From Hymenobacter plasmatis (GTDB taxonomy: Bacteria > Bacteroidota > Bacteroidia > Cytophagales > Hymenobacteraceae), in assembly GCF_020711255.1 (NCBI RefSeq), contig NZ_JAJFAW010000005.1, positions 124,001 to 188,000 on the forward strand: 64,000 nucleotides of DNA, in the 5' to 3' direction. Under the pieces are notes generated by a model. It worked only from the letters and a program-made list of their open reading frames with translations. It had not been told where the DNA came from and searched no databases. The stretch's first letter is position 1. Every line of letters begins with the position of its first letter. Below are positions 24,070 to 35,206 of this stretch, piece by piece. Both the position numbers and the translations under genes were made by a program.

Positions 24070-25899
24070 TTGAAAGGTAATTGGGCTCGTCTTGTGTGGA
24101 GTTTGGTGCTGCTGCTTGGGCTGGCGGCACGGGCCGACGCGCAGGAATACGGCGCCGATGGTGCGAACCGGTACTGGGTAACTCTGAAGGATAAAAGCGG
24201 CGTCAGCTTCGCCCCAACCCGCTACTTTACGCCAGCAGCCCAAGCCCGTCGGGGCCGCCAGCACCTCCCGGCTTTTGAGACAACCGACCTGCCCGTACGG
24301 GCAGACTATGTGGCCAATATCCGGGCCCGGGTAGACACAATTACTTTGGTGAGCCGCTGGTTTAATGCCGTTGCGTGCCGGGCCACTCCGGCCCAGGCGG
24401 CGGCGCTGCGCACGCTCCCGGGCGTGCTGTCGGTGGAGCGCTGGCCGCAAGCAACTGCCCAGATAGCCGCGCATAAGGCTGCCACTTTACTTCCTAAGCC
24501 CAAAACGAACTTAACGGTTGAGCCAATTTCGGCCAGTGACTACCTGCTGTCCCGCCGCCAGACGGCTCACCTGGATGGCCCAGCGCTCCGCGCCGCGGGG
24601 CTCGAGGGCCAGGGCCTACGCATTGCGGTCTTCGATGTGGGCTTTCGGGGGCTGCCGGAACACCCCGGGTTCCAGGAGTTGGTGAAAAGCAAGCGCATCG
24701 TGGCCACCCACGATTTCCTGAAAAACCGCGACGACGTGTACCACGGGGGCAGCCACGGCACGGAGGTAATGGGCTGCCTGGCCGGCCGCCTGGCTACCAC
24801 TACGGGTGCTCCCGGGCCAGCGCTGGGCTTAGCCCCCGCAGCTGAGTACCTGCTGGCGCGCACGGAGCAGCTGGGCCGGGAGCGCTACGCCGAGGAAGAA
24901 GCCTGGCTGGCCGCAGTGGAATGGGCCGACCGCCTCGGGGCCGACATCATCAATTCCTCGCTGGCTTACACCGAGCAGCGCTATTTCCCGGAGCAAATGG
25001 ACGGCCGGCGCAGCCTCATTTCTCGCGCCGCCAACCTGGCCGCTCGCAAAGGCATTCTGGTAGTAAGCGCGGCCGGCAATGACGGGGACAACGACTGGGT
25101 GCGCATCGGCACACCGGCAGATGCCGACTCGGTGCTCGCCGTGGGTGGCCTGGACCCCGAAACGGGACTGCACCTCGATTTTAGCTCTTTTGGGCCCACG
25201 GCCGACCGCCGGCCCAAGCCCAATTTGTCCGCCTTCGGCATCGTGCTCACCACCACGCCCAGCGGATACGAGCGGCTGGAAGGAACTTCCTTTTCTTCGC
25301 CACTGGTGGCGGGCTTTGCGGCCTGCATGTGGCAAAAGAACCGCAAGCTGACGGCCATGCAGCTGTTTCAGGAGCTGGAAAAATCAGCCGAGCTGTATCC
25401 GTATTTTGATTATGCGCACGGTTATGGGCGGCCGCGCTATCAGCAATTTGGCATTCCGACCGCTGCCCCGCAGGCCAAAGCACCGGTTCCCACCTTCGAT
25501 TTTGTGGCTCACGACAGCTTGATTGCCGTCATCATCCGGCCGGAAGCGGCCATGCGCCTGGCGGAAATGCTCCCGCTCACGATTGACCAAAGCGGAATAG
25601 CCGTGCAGGTTGCGCCTATCGTGCCGGGCGCAAAAGCGCCGGCCGCCGATGCGTCGGCGCCGCCCGTAGGCCACGAGCAGCCGGCCGTCCCCGGTAGCTC
25701 CTCGCAGGCCGCGCTGCCCGAGCCCAATTACCCCGCCTACCTCTACTGGAACGTGGCCGACCGTCGCGGTGTGCTGCGCCGTTACGAAACCCGCGCCGTG
25801 AACCAACGCCTGGTGGTGCAGGTGCCGCGCCGCCTGCTGAGCCCCGGCGATGTGCTGCGGGTATATTTCAAAGGCTACACCGGGACTTATTCGGAATGA
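24070..25899 (+). CDS. Secreted subtilisin-like (S8) serine protease
   Basis: A signal peptide (WSLVLLLGLAARADA) precedes a propeptide-like region and the S8 catalytic domain. The triad residues are all there: Asp in IAVFDVGFRG (~residue 189), His in SHGTEVMG (~229), Ser in GTSFSSPLVAG (~407), with oxyanion Asn in SAAGNDGD. The C-terminal ~130 residues (after RPRYQQF) are extra and not obviously a sorting domain. It has 609 residues. The only workable start is TTG 24070 followed by AAA; an ATG 11 bases earlier runs into a stop. Its stop overlaps the start of the next gene by four bases (ATGA), so the two are translationally coupled. Confidence 0.88.
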   Translation: MKGNWARLVWSLVLLLGLAARADAQEYGADGANRYWVTLKDKSGVSFAPTRYFTPAAQARRGRQHLPAFETTDLPVRADYVANIRARVDTITLVSRWFNAVACRATPAQAAALRTLPGVLSVERWPQATAQIAAHKAATLLPKPKTNLTVEPISASDYLLSRRQTAHLDGPALRAAGLEGQGLRIAVFDVGFRGLPEHPGFQELVKSKRIVATHDFLKNRDDVYHGGSHGTEVMGCLAGRLATTTGAPGPALGLAPAAEYLLARTEQLGRERYAEEEAWLAAVEWADRLGADIINSSLAYTEQRYFPEQMDGRRSLISRAANLAARKGILVVSAAGNDGDNDWVRIGTPADADSVLAVGGLDPETGLHLDFSSFGPTADRRPKPNLSAFGIVLTTTPSGYERLEGTSFSSPLVAGFAACMWQKNRKLTAMQLFQELEKSAELYPYFDYAHGYGRPRYQQFGIPTAAPQAKAPVPTFDFVAHDSLIAVIIRPEAAMRLAEMLPLTIDQSGIAVQVAPIVPGAKAPAADASAPPVGHEQPAVPGSSSQAALPEPNYPAYLYWNVADRRGVLRRYETRAVNQRLVVQVPRRLLSPGDVLRVYFKGYTGTYSE

Positions 25900-26666
25900 G
25901 AAGGCTACTTTCCAGATTAAGGGTCCTGCGTTCAGAGGGGCATTTTTGCCTGGGCAGGGAGGCGCGGTGGGCCGCGGCCGCGCTGGTGTTGGCCTGCGGG
26001 CCGCAGGCGGCGCGGGCGCAGCAAGTGCTGGTACAAGCCGACGTGGCCGAAGACACCCTGAAGAATACATTTGGGCCCAACCGCAGCTACTACGGCCATT
26101 TGTACCTGGGCTATGGGCTGCTGGCAGGCCCAGCAGGCGCCGGGGCTGGCGTGCGGTATGGCACGGCCTCGGCCGAGCTGCGCGCCGGGGGGCGCCTGAA
26201 AGTCCGGCTCAACCAAGCGCTTTCTCTCAACCTCGACCTAGGGTATGCCTACCAGCACTATGGCCTGGCTCAGAATAGTCACAAGACTCTGCCGACACCC
26301 GCCGTGCACCTGCGCGAAAGCCTGGGCACACAGCAGGTATTCTCAGAAGTGAGCCTGCGGTTGAACGCCGGCCGCCGGGGCAACTCCATTGGGCGCTACG
26401 TGGATGTGCTGGCCAGCGGCGGCTGGATTGCCGCCACCAGCCACCAAACGGAAGACGAGCCCGCGCCCGGCATCGCTTCCGTCGAAACCACTGAGCGCGG
26501 CCTGCCGTATCTGCGCCGCTGGATGGGTGGGGTAGGTGCCCGCCTCGGCATAGACCGCTACGCGCTGGTTGGCCGCTACCGGCTGACTTCGGTGTTTGGG
26601 CCCAGCTACGCGGCCTGGCCCGAACTGCCGCGGTGGGTGGTGGGAGTGGAAGTCGGGTTATTCTGA
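25896..26666 (+). CDS. Predicted outer-membrane beta-barrel protein
   Basis: The protein has 256 residues with an N-terminal export signal (WAAAALVLACGPQAARAQQ) and alternating amphipathic strands with Tyr/Gly/Arg-rich turns (YYGHLYLGYGLL, AELRAGGRLKVRL, LGYAYQHYGLA). It ends in a strand with terminal Phe (VVGVEVGLF), a common outer-membrane assembly signal. The likely location is therefore the outer membrane. Function is unknown. Its ATG overlaps the stop of the subtilase gene (ATGA), suggesting that the two proteins are made in fixed proportion and may act together, which is an inference from gene order. Confidence 0.72.
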   Translation: MRRLLSRLRVLRSEGHFCLGREARWAAAALVLACGPQAARAQQVLVQADVAEDTLKNTFGPNRSYYGHLYLGYGLLAGPAGAGAGVRYGTASAELRAGGRLKVRLNQALSLNLDLGYAYQHYGLAQNSHKTLPTPAVHLRESLGTQQVFSEVSLRLNAGRRGNSIGRYVDVLASGGWIAATSHQTEDEPAPGIASVETTERGLPYLRRWMGGVGARLGIDRYALVGRYRLTSVFGPSYAAWPELPRWVVGVEVGLF

Positions 26667-26777
26667 GAAATGAATAGGGCAAAGGCAAACCTATTGCTTA
26701 GCTATTCGCGTAAAATCCCCGGCTTCGGTTCAGTTTAAATATTGAGACCTAACCACCCAACCCCTTTTTTCTCAGCA

Positions 26778-26785
26778 TATCTTCG
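26778..26785 (+). promoter_or_regulatory. -7-like box TATCTTCG
   Basis: TATCTTCG is 32 bases upstream of the lipoprotein ATG at 26818. It is one base off the TAnnTTTG consensus, with no clear -33 element. Confidence 0.35.
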
Positions 26786-26817
26786 TGCGCCTAATTGTTT
26801 GCGCCGCCCCATTTCAT

Positions 26818-27435
26818 ATGAAAATTTTTCCTCTTAAACTTTCGGGCATTGCCCTGCTTGCTGCCGGGCTCACGCTCCAGCTTTCTTCTTGCGTAAGCAC
26901 CGAACGCGAGGTCAGCGGTTCGACAACTGACCCCCGCACTACCTACAAGCCGCCGGTGGCCGGCAACGGTGCCCGCATCAGCAGCAAGACCGTGCTGAAT
27001 ACCGTGAGCACCAGCCACACGTTTTCGGACCCCAACACCAAGGACAACTTTATTCTGCAGCTGCGCGGCCCGCGGGTGCTCACGGCCCGGGCCCACCTCA
27101 TCGTGACCAGCAGCAAGGGCGACACCCTGCGCCACGAGGTGATGCCCGCCCGCGCCTTACTGAGCGAAAGCACCTTAGATCCGCAGGCTTCGAGCGTGCG
27201 CGACCAGGAAATTGCCATCCTGCAGGGCATGAACACCTTCTTCTCCGATGGTCACTTTAGCCAGCCCGCCGTACCCGCCGGCCTGGAGCAGCCCGCCGAG
27301 GTAGATACCAAGACCTGGGCTGCCCTGCGCGAAGACCCCTCCACGGTGGCCTTCGACTTTACCGGTACGGGTGGTGCGGAGCGGCGCTTGGCGTACGTGC
27401 GCAAACTGGGCAAGGCCGTAGTCATTAGCCACTAG
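26818..27435 (+). CDS. Predicted lipoprotein of unknown function
   Basis: The protein has 205 residues from the ATG at 26818. The lipoprotein signal ends LQLSSC, with Cys as the lipidation site near residue 25. The mature part is mostly beta-type with a Thr/Ser-rich start (TEREVSGSTTDPRTT) and a C-terminal strand (YVRKLGKAVVISH). There is no catalytic motif. It would be anchored in the outer or inner membrane. I do not recognise the family. It is monocistronic, between the beta-barrel gene and a DUF4920 gene. Confidence 0.72.
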   Translation: MKIFPLKLSGIALLAAGLTLQLSSCVSTEREVSGSTTDPRTTYKPPVAGNGARISSKTVLNTVSTSHTFSDPNTKDNFILQLRGPRVLTARAHLIVTSSKGDTLRHEVMPARALLSESTLDPQASSVRDQEIAILQGMNTFFSDGHFSQPAVPAGLEQPAEVDTKTWAALREDPSTVAFDFTGTGGAERRLAYVRKLGKAVVISH

Positions 27436-27524
27436 CCCAATTGCCCCGTAAGCTATGCATGGGCAGAATGACCATGCTTCTAGCTCGGTTTTACACGTTT
27501 TGCATCCTTTTCAATCATTGAGTT

Positions 27525-28133
27525 ATGAAGTTTATCCTTTCGTTTGCCGGCGTGCTGGTCGCCATCCTGCTGTATGTGCGCTTTGTTCCCTCGGCTCCCA
27601 TCAACCCGGTGCTGCCGGTGGGCCCCCAAAAGGAGGTGAACGGGCATAATTCCGATGTGCCTCCGGGCGGCGATGCCGATTCCACCACCATGCAAGAGGA
27701 GCGGGGCGAAGCGCCCAGCACCAGCGTTCCGGCGGCGCGCCCCGGCCAGACTTACGGGGTGGCCATCAGCCCCGAGGGCGCCGTGCCCATGAGCGCCCTC
27801 GCCACCGCCCTCGGCTCGCGCGACTCAGCCCAACTAAAGCTGATTGGCAAGGCCCAGGCCGTGTGCCAGGCCAAGGGCTGCTGGATGACCCTGCCCACGG
27901 CCGATGGCAAGCAGATGCGCGTCCGCTTCCGGGATTACGCTTTTTTTGTGCCCAAAGACCTCAGTGGTCACAACGTGGTGGTGAGCGGCTGGGCCCACCG
28001 CAGCACGGTGCCCAAAACTGACTTGCAGCATTACGCCAAAGACGCCGGCAAGTCGAGCAAGGAAATTGCCGCCATCACCCAGGACGAGCAGCAGCTCACT
28101 TTTCTGGCCGACGGGGTTTTGGTGCAAGACTAG
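27525..28133 (+). CDS. DUF4920 domain protein, membrane-anchored
   Basis: The 202-residue protein has one N-terminal membrane segment (FILSFAGVLVAILLYVRFV), a Pro/Asp-rich linker and a C-terminal DUF4920 domain. The diagnostic stretch is VCQAKGCWMTLPT, with two Cys that could bind metal or form a redox pair, followed by FRDYAFFVPKDLSG. DUF4920 proteins are periplasmic and often occur near metal- or redox-related genes. Their function is not known. The gene is followed by a terminator hairpin. Confidence 0.85.
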   Translation: MKFILSFAGVLVAILLYVRFVPSAPINPVLPVGPQKEVNGHNSDVPPGGDADSTTMQEERGEAPSTSVPAARPGQTYGVAISPEGAVPMSALATALGSRDSAQLKLIGKAQAVCQAKGCWMTLPTADGKQMRVRFRDYAFFVPKDLSGHNVVVSGWAHRSTVPKTDLQHYAKDAGKSSKEIAAITQDEQQLTFLADGVLVQD

Positions 28134-28162
28134 CGGTTGTCCCCTGACCCTTAAAGCAGTAG

Positions 28163-28192
28163 AAAGGCCGCCCGCTGAGGTGGCCTTTTTTG
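28163..28192 (+). terminator. Terminator after the DUF4920 gene
   Basis: AAAGGCCGCC and GGTGGCCTTT pair (one G-U) around a short loop, followed by TTTTT, about 30 bases after the stop codon. Confidence 0.8.
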
Positions 28193-28210
28193 TTCTTAAA
28201 CTCGTTTTAA

Positions 28211-30385
<2,175 letters not shown>

Positions 30386-30416
30386 CCAAGCATGTTTGGG
30401 CGAGGTTCGCGCGAGC

Positions 30417-31772
30417 TTATCTCAATTGAGCCCCGGCCTGGCTATTCACTGCTTGGCCAGACTTTCCGCCTTCGCAATAAAAAGGAATGTTGGCGGTGGC
30501 TACCCCACCATGCCCGTCATGAATCCAAAGCAGAAGCCGATAAGCACCCGGCTTAAGCGGGGTGCGCAGGGTGGCGCCGTGGGTTGATGCATGGCTGACA
30601 TACCCCGACAAAGGCTCCACAGCCTCCTCCGCATTCCCGGTTGGAGGAAGTTCAGGCCATAATTCCCAATCAGCCGTCAGCGCCTGGCCCTCCGGGTCTC
30701 GAACTACTGCCGTGGCGGGATATTCGGTGTTGGTGCGCAGGCGAGGGGAGTTCACGTCCCGCTTGCCAGCTAGGGTCATCCCGACAATGCTGGGAGCAAA
30801 GTTTGCCGGTTTTTTGCCTTGCCATAAATACTGCAGGGTATCCACCGCCAGCGTCTTTTCGCCTTCCTCAGAAAAAAGGCTGAACCAAGTTGGGGTTTTT
30901 TCAAATTTCGTTCCCCAAAAGAAAACATAAGACCCCATACAATGCGCCGAGTCTTCTATCATAGTATGCCGATAGCGCTTTGCGATAAAGGCGGCTTTTT
31001 CGGCACTATTCAGTTCAACCGGAACTGCCCATTGAGTCGAGTCTGATTCCCAATATCCCTTCGAACCATATTCGGTCACTATATAAGGCCCTTGCCAGCC
31101 AATTTTTCGCAACTGCTCGGGCAGTTTATTCAAACCGGCGTATTTATTCACGGAAAGAAAGTCGATGGCCGGTGCCCGGCGCTGCAAGAGCGGTATCGAA
31201 GTAGCAATCATTGCTAAAGGCGTGGTAACCGGGTGATTGGGGTCCAGCTTATGAATCATAACGGCCACCTCATTTATGGCCGAATACATTTTGGGATTCA
31301 CCTGGCCTAAGTCAAGTTCGTTGCCGACACACCACATCAGTAAAGCCGGGTGCTTGCGGAAACGCAAAACTTCGCCGCGGATGCGTTGAAGTTGGGTTTG
31401 CACCGCGGTGCGGTCATTATAATCTATGCCTTTGCCTTCGGGAGTTAGCCAGAGGCCCAGCATCACGGTGAGGCCGTTGCGGTGCGCCTCGTCAAGTAGA
31501 GGCCCAGCGTAATCGGCTGTCCACAGCCGCACGGAGTTGCCACCTGCCTCCTTGATTCGTTCAAAATGTTGGGTGGCGCCCGCGCCACGAATTCGGTATG
31601 GGCGCCCTTGCCTTTCCAACCGGAAGCCACCGGGAATCTGCACCACACGCACAGATACAGGTTTCCATTCAGCTGGTGTGCTCGAGGCCTTGCCATCCCC
31701 TTTACACGCACTAACCGTCATTGTCATCAAAACGAGATAAGCGGTTGTTTTTACTGATTGAATAAGCTTCAC
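30417..31772 (-). CDS. Glycoside hydrolase lipoprotein (GH2/GH5-like TIM barrel)
   Basis: Lipoprotein signal with lipobox VSAC (Cys23). The TIM-barrel region shows GGNSVRLWTADYAGPLL, HPALLMWCVGNELDLGQ (putative acid/base Glu152) and GPYIVTEYGSKGYWES (putative nucleophile Glu234), the clan GH-A pattern of GH2 and GH5 enzymes. A beta-sandwich-like C-terminus (residues ~340-445) follows. It has 451 residues. It should cleave a beta-linked glycan from the membrane surface. It is divergent, across a 248-base AT-rich gap, from the cellulose-synthase-like GT2 gene, so it may trim or release that enzyme's product. That is an inference from context. Confidence 0.78.
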   Translation of the reverse strand: MKLIQSVKTTAYLVLMTMTVSACKGDGKASSTPAEWKPVSVRVVQIPGGFRLERQGRPYRIRGAGATQHFERIKEAGGNSVRLWTADYAGPLLDEAHRNGLTVMLGLWLTPEGKGIDYNDRTAVQTQLQRIRGEVLRFRKHPALLMWCVGNELDLGQVNPKMYSAINEVAVMIHKLDPNHPVTTPLAMIATSIPLLQRRAPAIDFLSVNKYAGLNKLPEQLRKIGWQGPYIVTEYGSKGYWESDSTQWAVPVELNSAEKAAFIAKRYRHTMIEDSAHCMGSYVFFWGTKFEKTPTWFSLFSEEGEKTLAVDTLQYLWQGKKPANFAPSIVGMTLAGKRDVNSPRLRTNTEYPATAVVRDPEGQALTADWELWPELPPTGNAEEAVEPLSGYVSHASTHGATLRTPLKPGAYRLLLWIHDGHGGVATANIPFYCEGGKSGQAVNSQAGAQLR

Positions 31773-32020
31773 GGAGTTGAACAGTAATGGCAGGTTGAAT
31801 CGATGTATGGCATATGTAATTGCTACTCAAATAATTATAATATTATAAAAGCCGATTTATTAGCCTATTTAAGGGTTGATTTAAATGTTTGAATATGGAA
31901 AGCCATTCATTTGAAAGTTAATCTTTTTAGGATAAAAAATAATTTTAATTATTTTCATGCGGAACGTTTACATCTAATGGTCGTTAAAAAGGGAGTGAGT
32001 TATCTATTGTTGATTTAATT

Positions 32021-34612
32021 ATGATTGCATATATCACTCAAAAAAAAATAGTGGATGCTGTCAAATCAGTAAAAAAGAAAAAACGGCTAATTGATAAGAT
32101 AGTTGCTGCCCCTACAGTTTCCGCTACAGCATTCGAGGTAAGCTATAAGCTAGCCACTGGCGTGAAATCCATGCGCATTCTGGTTGGCTTTGGGCTGGTG
32201 GCAATGGCGTATTTTCTTTTCTGGTTTATCAGCTTTGAGCATATAGGCTATGCGCCTTTGTTTTGGCTGCTGGTAGTTTCGCTAGGCTTTAAAATGCTGC
32301 GGATGCTGCATGAATGGGTGCATTATGTGCAGGTGCAAGAGCCCATTGCACCGGTGCCCGCGCAGGTTAGACTGAGAACCGTTGATGTGCTTACTACTGC
32401 CTGTCCGGGTGAACCGCACGATATGATTGTGCGCACGCTGGAAGCCATGCAGGCCCTGAACTACCCGCATACCAGCTACCTGTGCGACGAGGGCGACGAC
32501 CCTTTGCTACGCCGGGAGTGCGAGCGGCTGGGGGTGGTCCACGTGACCCGGGCGGAGAAAACGAATGCCAAAGCCGGCAATATAAACAACGCCCTGCGGC
32601 AAGCCACTGGCGAGTTTTGCGTTGTGCTGGACCCGGACCACGTCATGGCACCAGACTTTCTGGACCAGGTGATGCCTTATTTCGAGGATGAAAAAATCGG
32701 CTTTGTGCAAGTAGTGCAAGCCTATGGCAACCAGGAGGAGAGCTTGGTGGCCCGGGGTGCAGCAGAACAGACTTACCACTTCTACGGCCCTTTGATGATG
32801 GGCATGAATGCCTACAGCACTGTGCAAGCAATTGGTGCCAACTGCACCTTTCGCCGGGCCGCCCTGGATACCATTGGAGGGCACGCGGCCGGCCTGACCG
32901 AAGACATGCACACAGCCATGCGCCTGCACGCCGAGGGGTGGCAGTCGGTGTACGTGCCCAAGGTGCTCAGCCGGGGCCTTGTCCCCTCGTCATTGGGCGC
33001 GTTTTATTCCCAGCAGCTCAAGTGGTCCCGGGGTGCGTTTGACCTGATGTTTCGGGTGTATCCACGGCTGTGGGGCCGGTTTACGTGGGCACAGCGTCTG
33101 CACTACTTCACGCTGCCATTGTATTTCTTTTCGGGGGTTGTCACTCTCATCGACATCCTGGTGCCGGTGGCTTCGCTGGCTTTGGTCGAGTTTCCCTGGT
33201 ACGTTTCGCTTAAAGCATTTGCGCAGCACATGCTGCCGCTGTGGGGCATTGCGTTACTGATTCGCTGCTATGCCCAGCAGTGGCTGCGCGAACCCCACGA
33301 GCGGGGCCTGCACCTGGCGGGGGGCTTTTTGCGGATAGGCACTTGGTGGGTGTACACCATGGGGTTCTTATATGCGGTGTTCCGCGTTCGGGTTCCGTAT
33401 ATCCCAACTCCCAAAGAAGAAGGCTGGCTGCGGAATGAGTGGCGCATGGCGCTTCCTAACATAGCAACCGCCCTGGTACTTCTGGCGGCCTGCAAGTACG
33501 GCCGCATGCAGTCGTTAACCATCTACACCAATCTAATGGTGGCTTTGTCCGCAACGCTGGCCATAATTTTGCTGGCGGCCAGCATCATGGGCCAGCACGA
33601 AGCCCTGCGGAACTTCGTGCGCGACATGGCCACGTGGCCGTTCCGGCCGCTGGTGCTTGGCTTAAACCGTCTTTACGACGGGCTGGTCCGGGCCACGGCG
33701 TGGCGCCTGCGGCGGGCGGCCGTCGGCCTGGTCACGAGCATCGGAACCGTGGGGGCCATTGTTCAGTTGCTTATTTACCTGGACGTCATTGCTCCCGTGC
33801 CCCATTTGGAATGGGCAAAAACTGGTGGGATGGCAGTGCACGTCGGAGTAGAGGCGGCAGGCTTGGAGCCACCTGCTGCCACCCGCGTTTCCACGGGCCA
33901 GGAAAAATATAAGGGAAAAGACATTGCGACGTTTGAGCTGGGTGCTGGCCCAATGCCGCTGTTGCCGCAGGATGCGCTCCAGTTTCTGCCAGCAGCCCAA
34001 GTACCGCTGGTTACTTGGCCCGTAACCGGGCCAGCCCAAAGCATTGTTTACTGGCAGAACGTTGCCCGCCGGTTTAAGCAAACTACTAAGCGCACGGTGA
34101 TGCTGCGCCCGCTGTTTGCTGCCAACTCCGCGAAGGAATATCGACGGAAGTGGCGGGCGATGATAAGAGGTTTTCGGGCCGAACAAGTTTCCAACGTAGT
34201 TTGGATGTGGACCCCGCCCCGCCAAGAGGACCTGGCTATCTATTGCCCCGGTGCTCCCTACTTTGACTGGATGGTGGCCGACCATCCGGAACAAGAGGCC
34301 GGCCAGGGATACGAAGCCCTTCGGCTTCAGTCGGCGAAGCAGCTAGATCTGCATCAAAAGCCGGTTCTTCTGCTTACTGCTTTGCCGCCCAATCGGCTAG
34401 ACCTTACTATACTGGCCCGCCGAGTGGCACGTCGCTATCCAGAAATCAAAGCAGTTGTGTACGACACTGATACCGATGCTATCGGAAAGACGACGCTGCT
34501 GCAGGTGCGAAATCTAACAACTGCTCCGCGGCTTAAAGTAAGCACTACAACCCACGCGTTGACACGATTGCCTACCAAAATAGCAAGAGTATTTAGCCCA
34601 ATTAAAGGGTAA
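32021..34612 (+). CDS. Cellulose-synthase-like GT2 with C-terminal degenerate GH26-like domain
   Basis: Membrane polymerase of 863 residues. TM helices lie near 52-71 and 77-95, and about six more between 361 and 590. Processive GT2 motifs between them are DEGDD (156-160), DPDH (204-207), TED (293-295) and QQLKW (331-335), a QxxRW motif with Lys for Arg. After ~residue 600 comes a soluble region whose pattern (RTVMLRPLFAANSAKEY, FRAEQVSNVVWMWTPP, YCPGAPYFDWMVAD) follows the GH26 mannanase barrel. Where GH26 has the acid/base Glu, this has FAANS, so the domain is probably not hydrolytic and may bind or guide the polymer. The first 40 codons are AT-rich and Lys-rich. The product glycan is unknown. 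Confidence 0.8.
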   Translation: MIAYITQKKIVDAVKSVKKKKRLIDKIVAAPTVSATAFEVSYKLATGVKSMRILVGFGLVAMAYFLFWFISFEHIGYAPLFWLLVVSLGFKMLRMLHEWVHYVQVQEPIAPVPAQVRLRTVDVLTTACPGEPHDMIVRTLEAMQALNYPHTSYLCDEGDDPLLRRECERLGVVHVTRAEKTNAKAGNINNALRQATGEFCVVLDPDHVMAPDFLDQVMPYFEDEKIGFVQVVQAYGNQEESLVARGAAEQTYHFYGPLMMGMNAYSTVQAIGANCTFRRAALDTIGGHAAGLTEDMHTAMRLHAEGWQSVYVPKVLSRGLVPSSLGAFYSQQLKWSRGAFDLMFRVYPRLWGRFTWAQRLHYFTLPLYFFSGVVTLIDILVPVASLALVEFPWYVSLKAFAQHMLPLWGIALLIRCYAQQWLREPHERGLHLAGGFLRIGTWWVYTMGFLYAVFRVRVPYIPTPKEEGWLRNEWRMALPNIATALVLLAACKYGRMQSLTIYTNLMVALSATLAIILLAASIMGQHEALRNFVRDMATWPFRPLVLGLNRLYDGLVRATAWRLRRAAVGLVTSIGTVGAIVQLLIYLDVIAPVPHLEWAKTGGMAVHVGVEAAGLEPPAATRVSTGQEKYKGKDIATFELGAGPMPLLPQDALQFLPAAQVPLVTWPVTGPAQSIVYWQNVARRFKQTTKRTVMLRPLFAANSAKEYRRKWRAMIRGFRAEQVSNVVWMWTPPRQEDLAIYCPGAPYFDWMVADHPEQEAGQGYEALRLQSAKQLDLHQKPVLLLTALPPNRLDLTILARRVARRYPEIKAVVYDTDTDAIGKTTLLQVRNLTTAPRLKVSTTTHALTRLPTKIARVFSPIKG

Positions 34613-35171
34613 CCGTATTCTAATATCTGCTTTGAAGGTGTCTACTCCTAAAGCGCATTGTTCGAACTATGGCTGATTACCAGAACCGATTTTCAGCAGG
34701 GAAGCAGAGATAGGAGGTGGAGGGGCCGTTTGATTGAAGGCCAATGAGAAGCCGGTATCAGCAGGGTGTAACAGTCGTGGTGGACCGGCTTTTGGCGTTG
34801 GCTCACTCCGATACAGCAGGCTCTGGAACAAAAATTGACAGCGTTAGCATGGCAGAATCTGGCAGCAGGCTAATTGTGAGGAACCAAGATGCTGAAACAG
34901 TGTGCAGAAGCACTTGCTGGCTGCCTTAGCCTTTGCTGAAAACGGTGGCTGCAATCTGCAGAATTGGAAGAGAAGTGAATGACCAAGGCCTTGGCTGAGG
35001 TTAAGTTGATTCGCGTTTCTTTTAATATTAAACTTGTACTATGTTTATAAATGTACAAATCCATTATTTACCAATTGTTAAAAAAAGAATTGGAGAATCA
35101 GGGGCTGATATTCTTGTTAAATTATAATACAGCTTCGTAAATGTTGATATTTTAATAATAGTTAAATCGTT
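34613..35171. other. AT-rich intergenic region without a supported gene
   Basis: These ~560 bases follow the GT2 gene. GC content is visibly lower than in neighbouring genes, especially after 35010. A 61-codon ORF at 34744-34929 has no recognisable features or start context. I see no repeat, terminator or RNA signature. It may be a decayed gene or a long leader for the beta-helix gene. Confidence 0.4.
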
Positions 35172-35179
35172 TAACTTTG
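35172..35179 (+). promoter_or_regulatory. -7 box TAACTTTG for the beta-helix gene
   Basis: TAACTTTG is an exact TAnnTTTG match, 27 bases upstream of the ATG at 35207. A TTG at 35144-35146 is a little far (25 bases) for a canonical -33. Confidence 0.55.
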
Positions 35180-35206
35180 TCGCCTCATCTTATTTATTGA
35201 GGTTGC

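Noticed and set aside
34744..34929. 61-codon ORF in the gap after the GT2 gene
   Set aside because: No start signal, hydrophobic pattern or recognisable motif; treated as chance.
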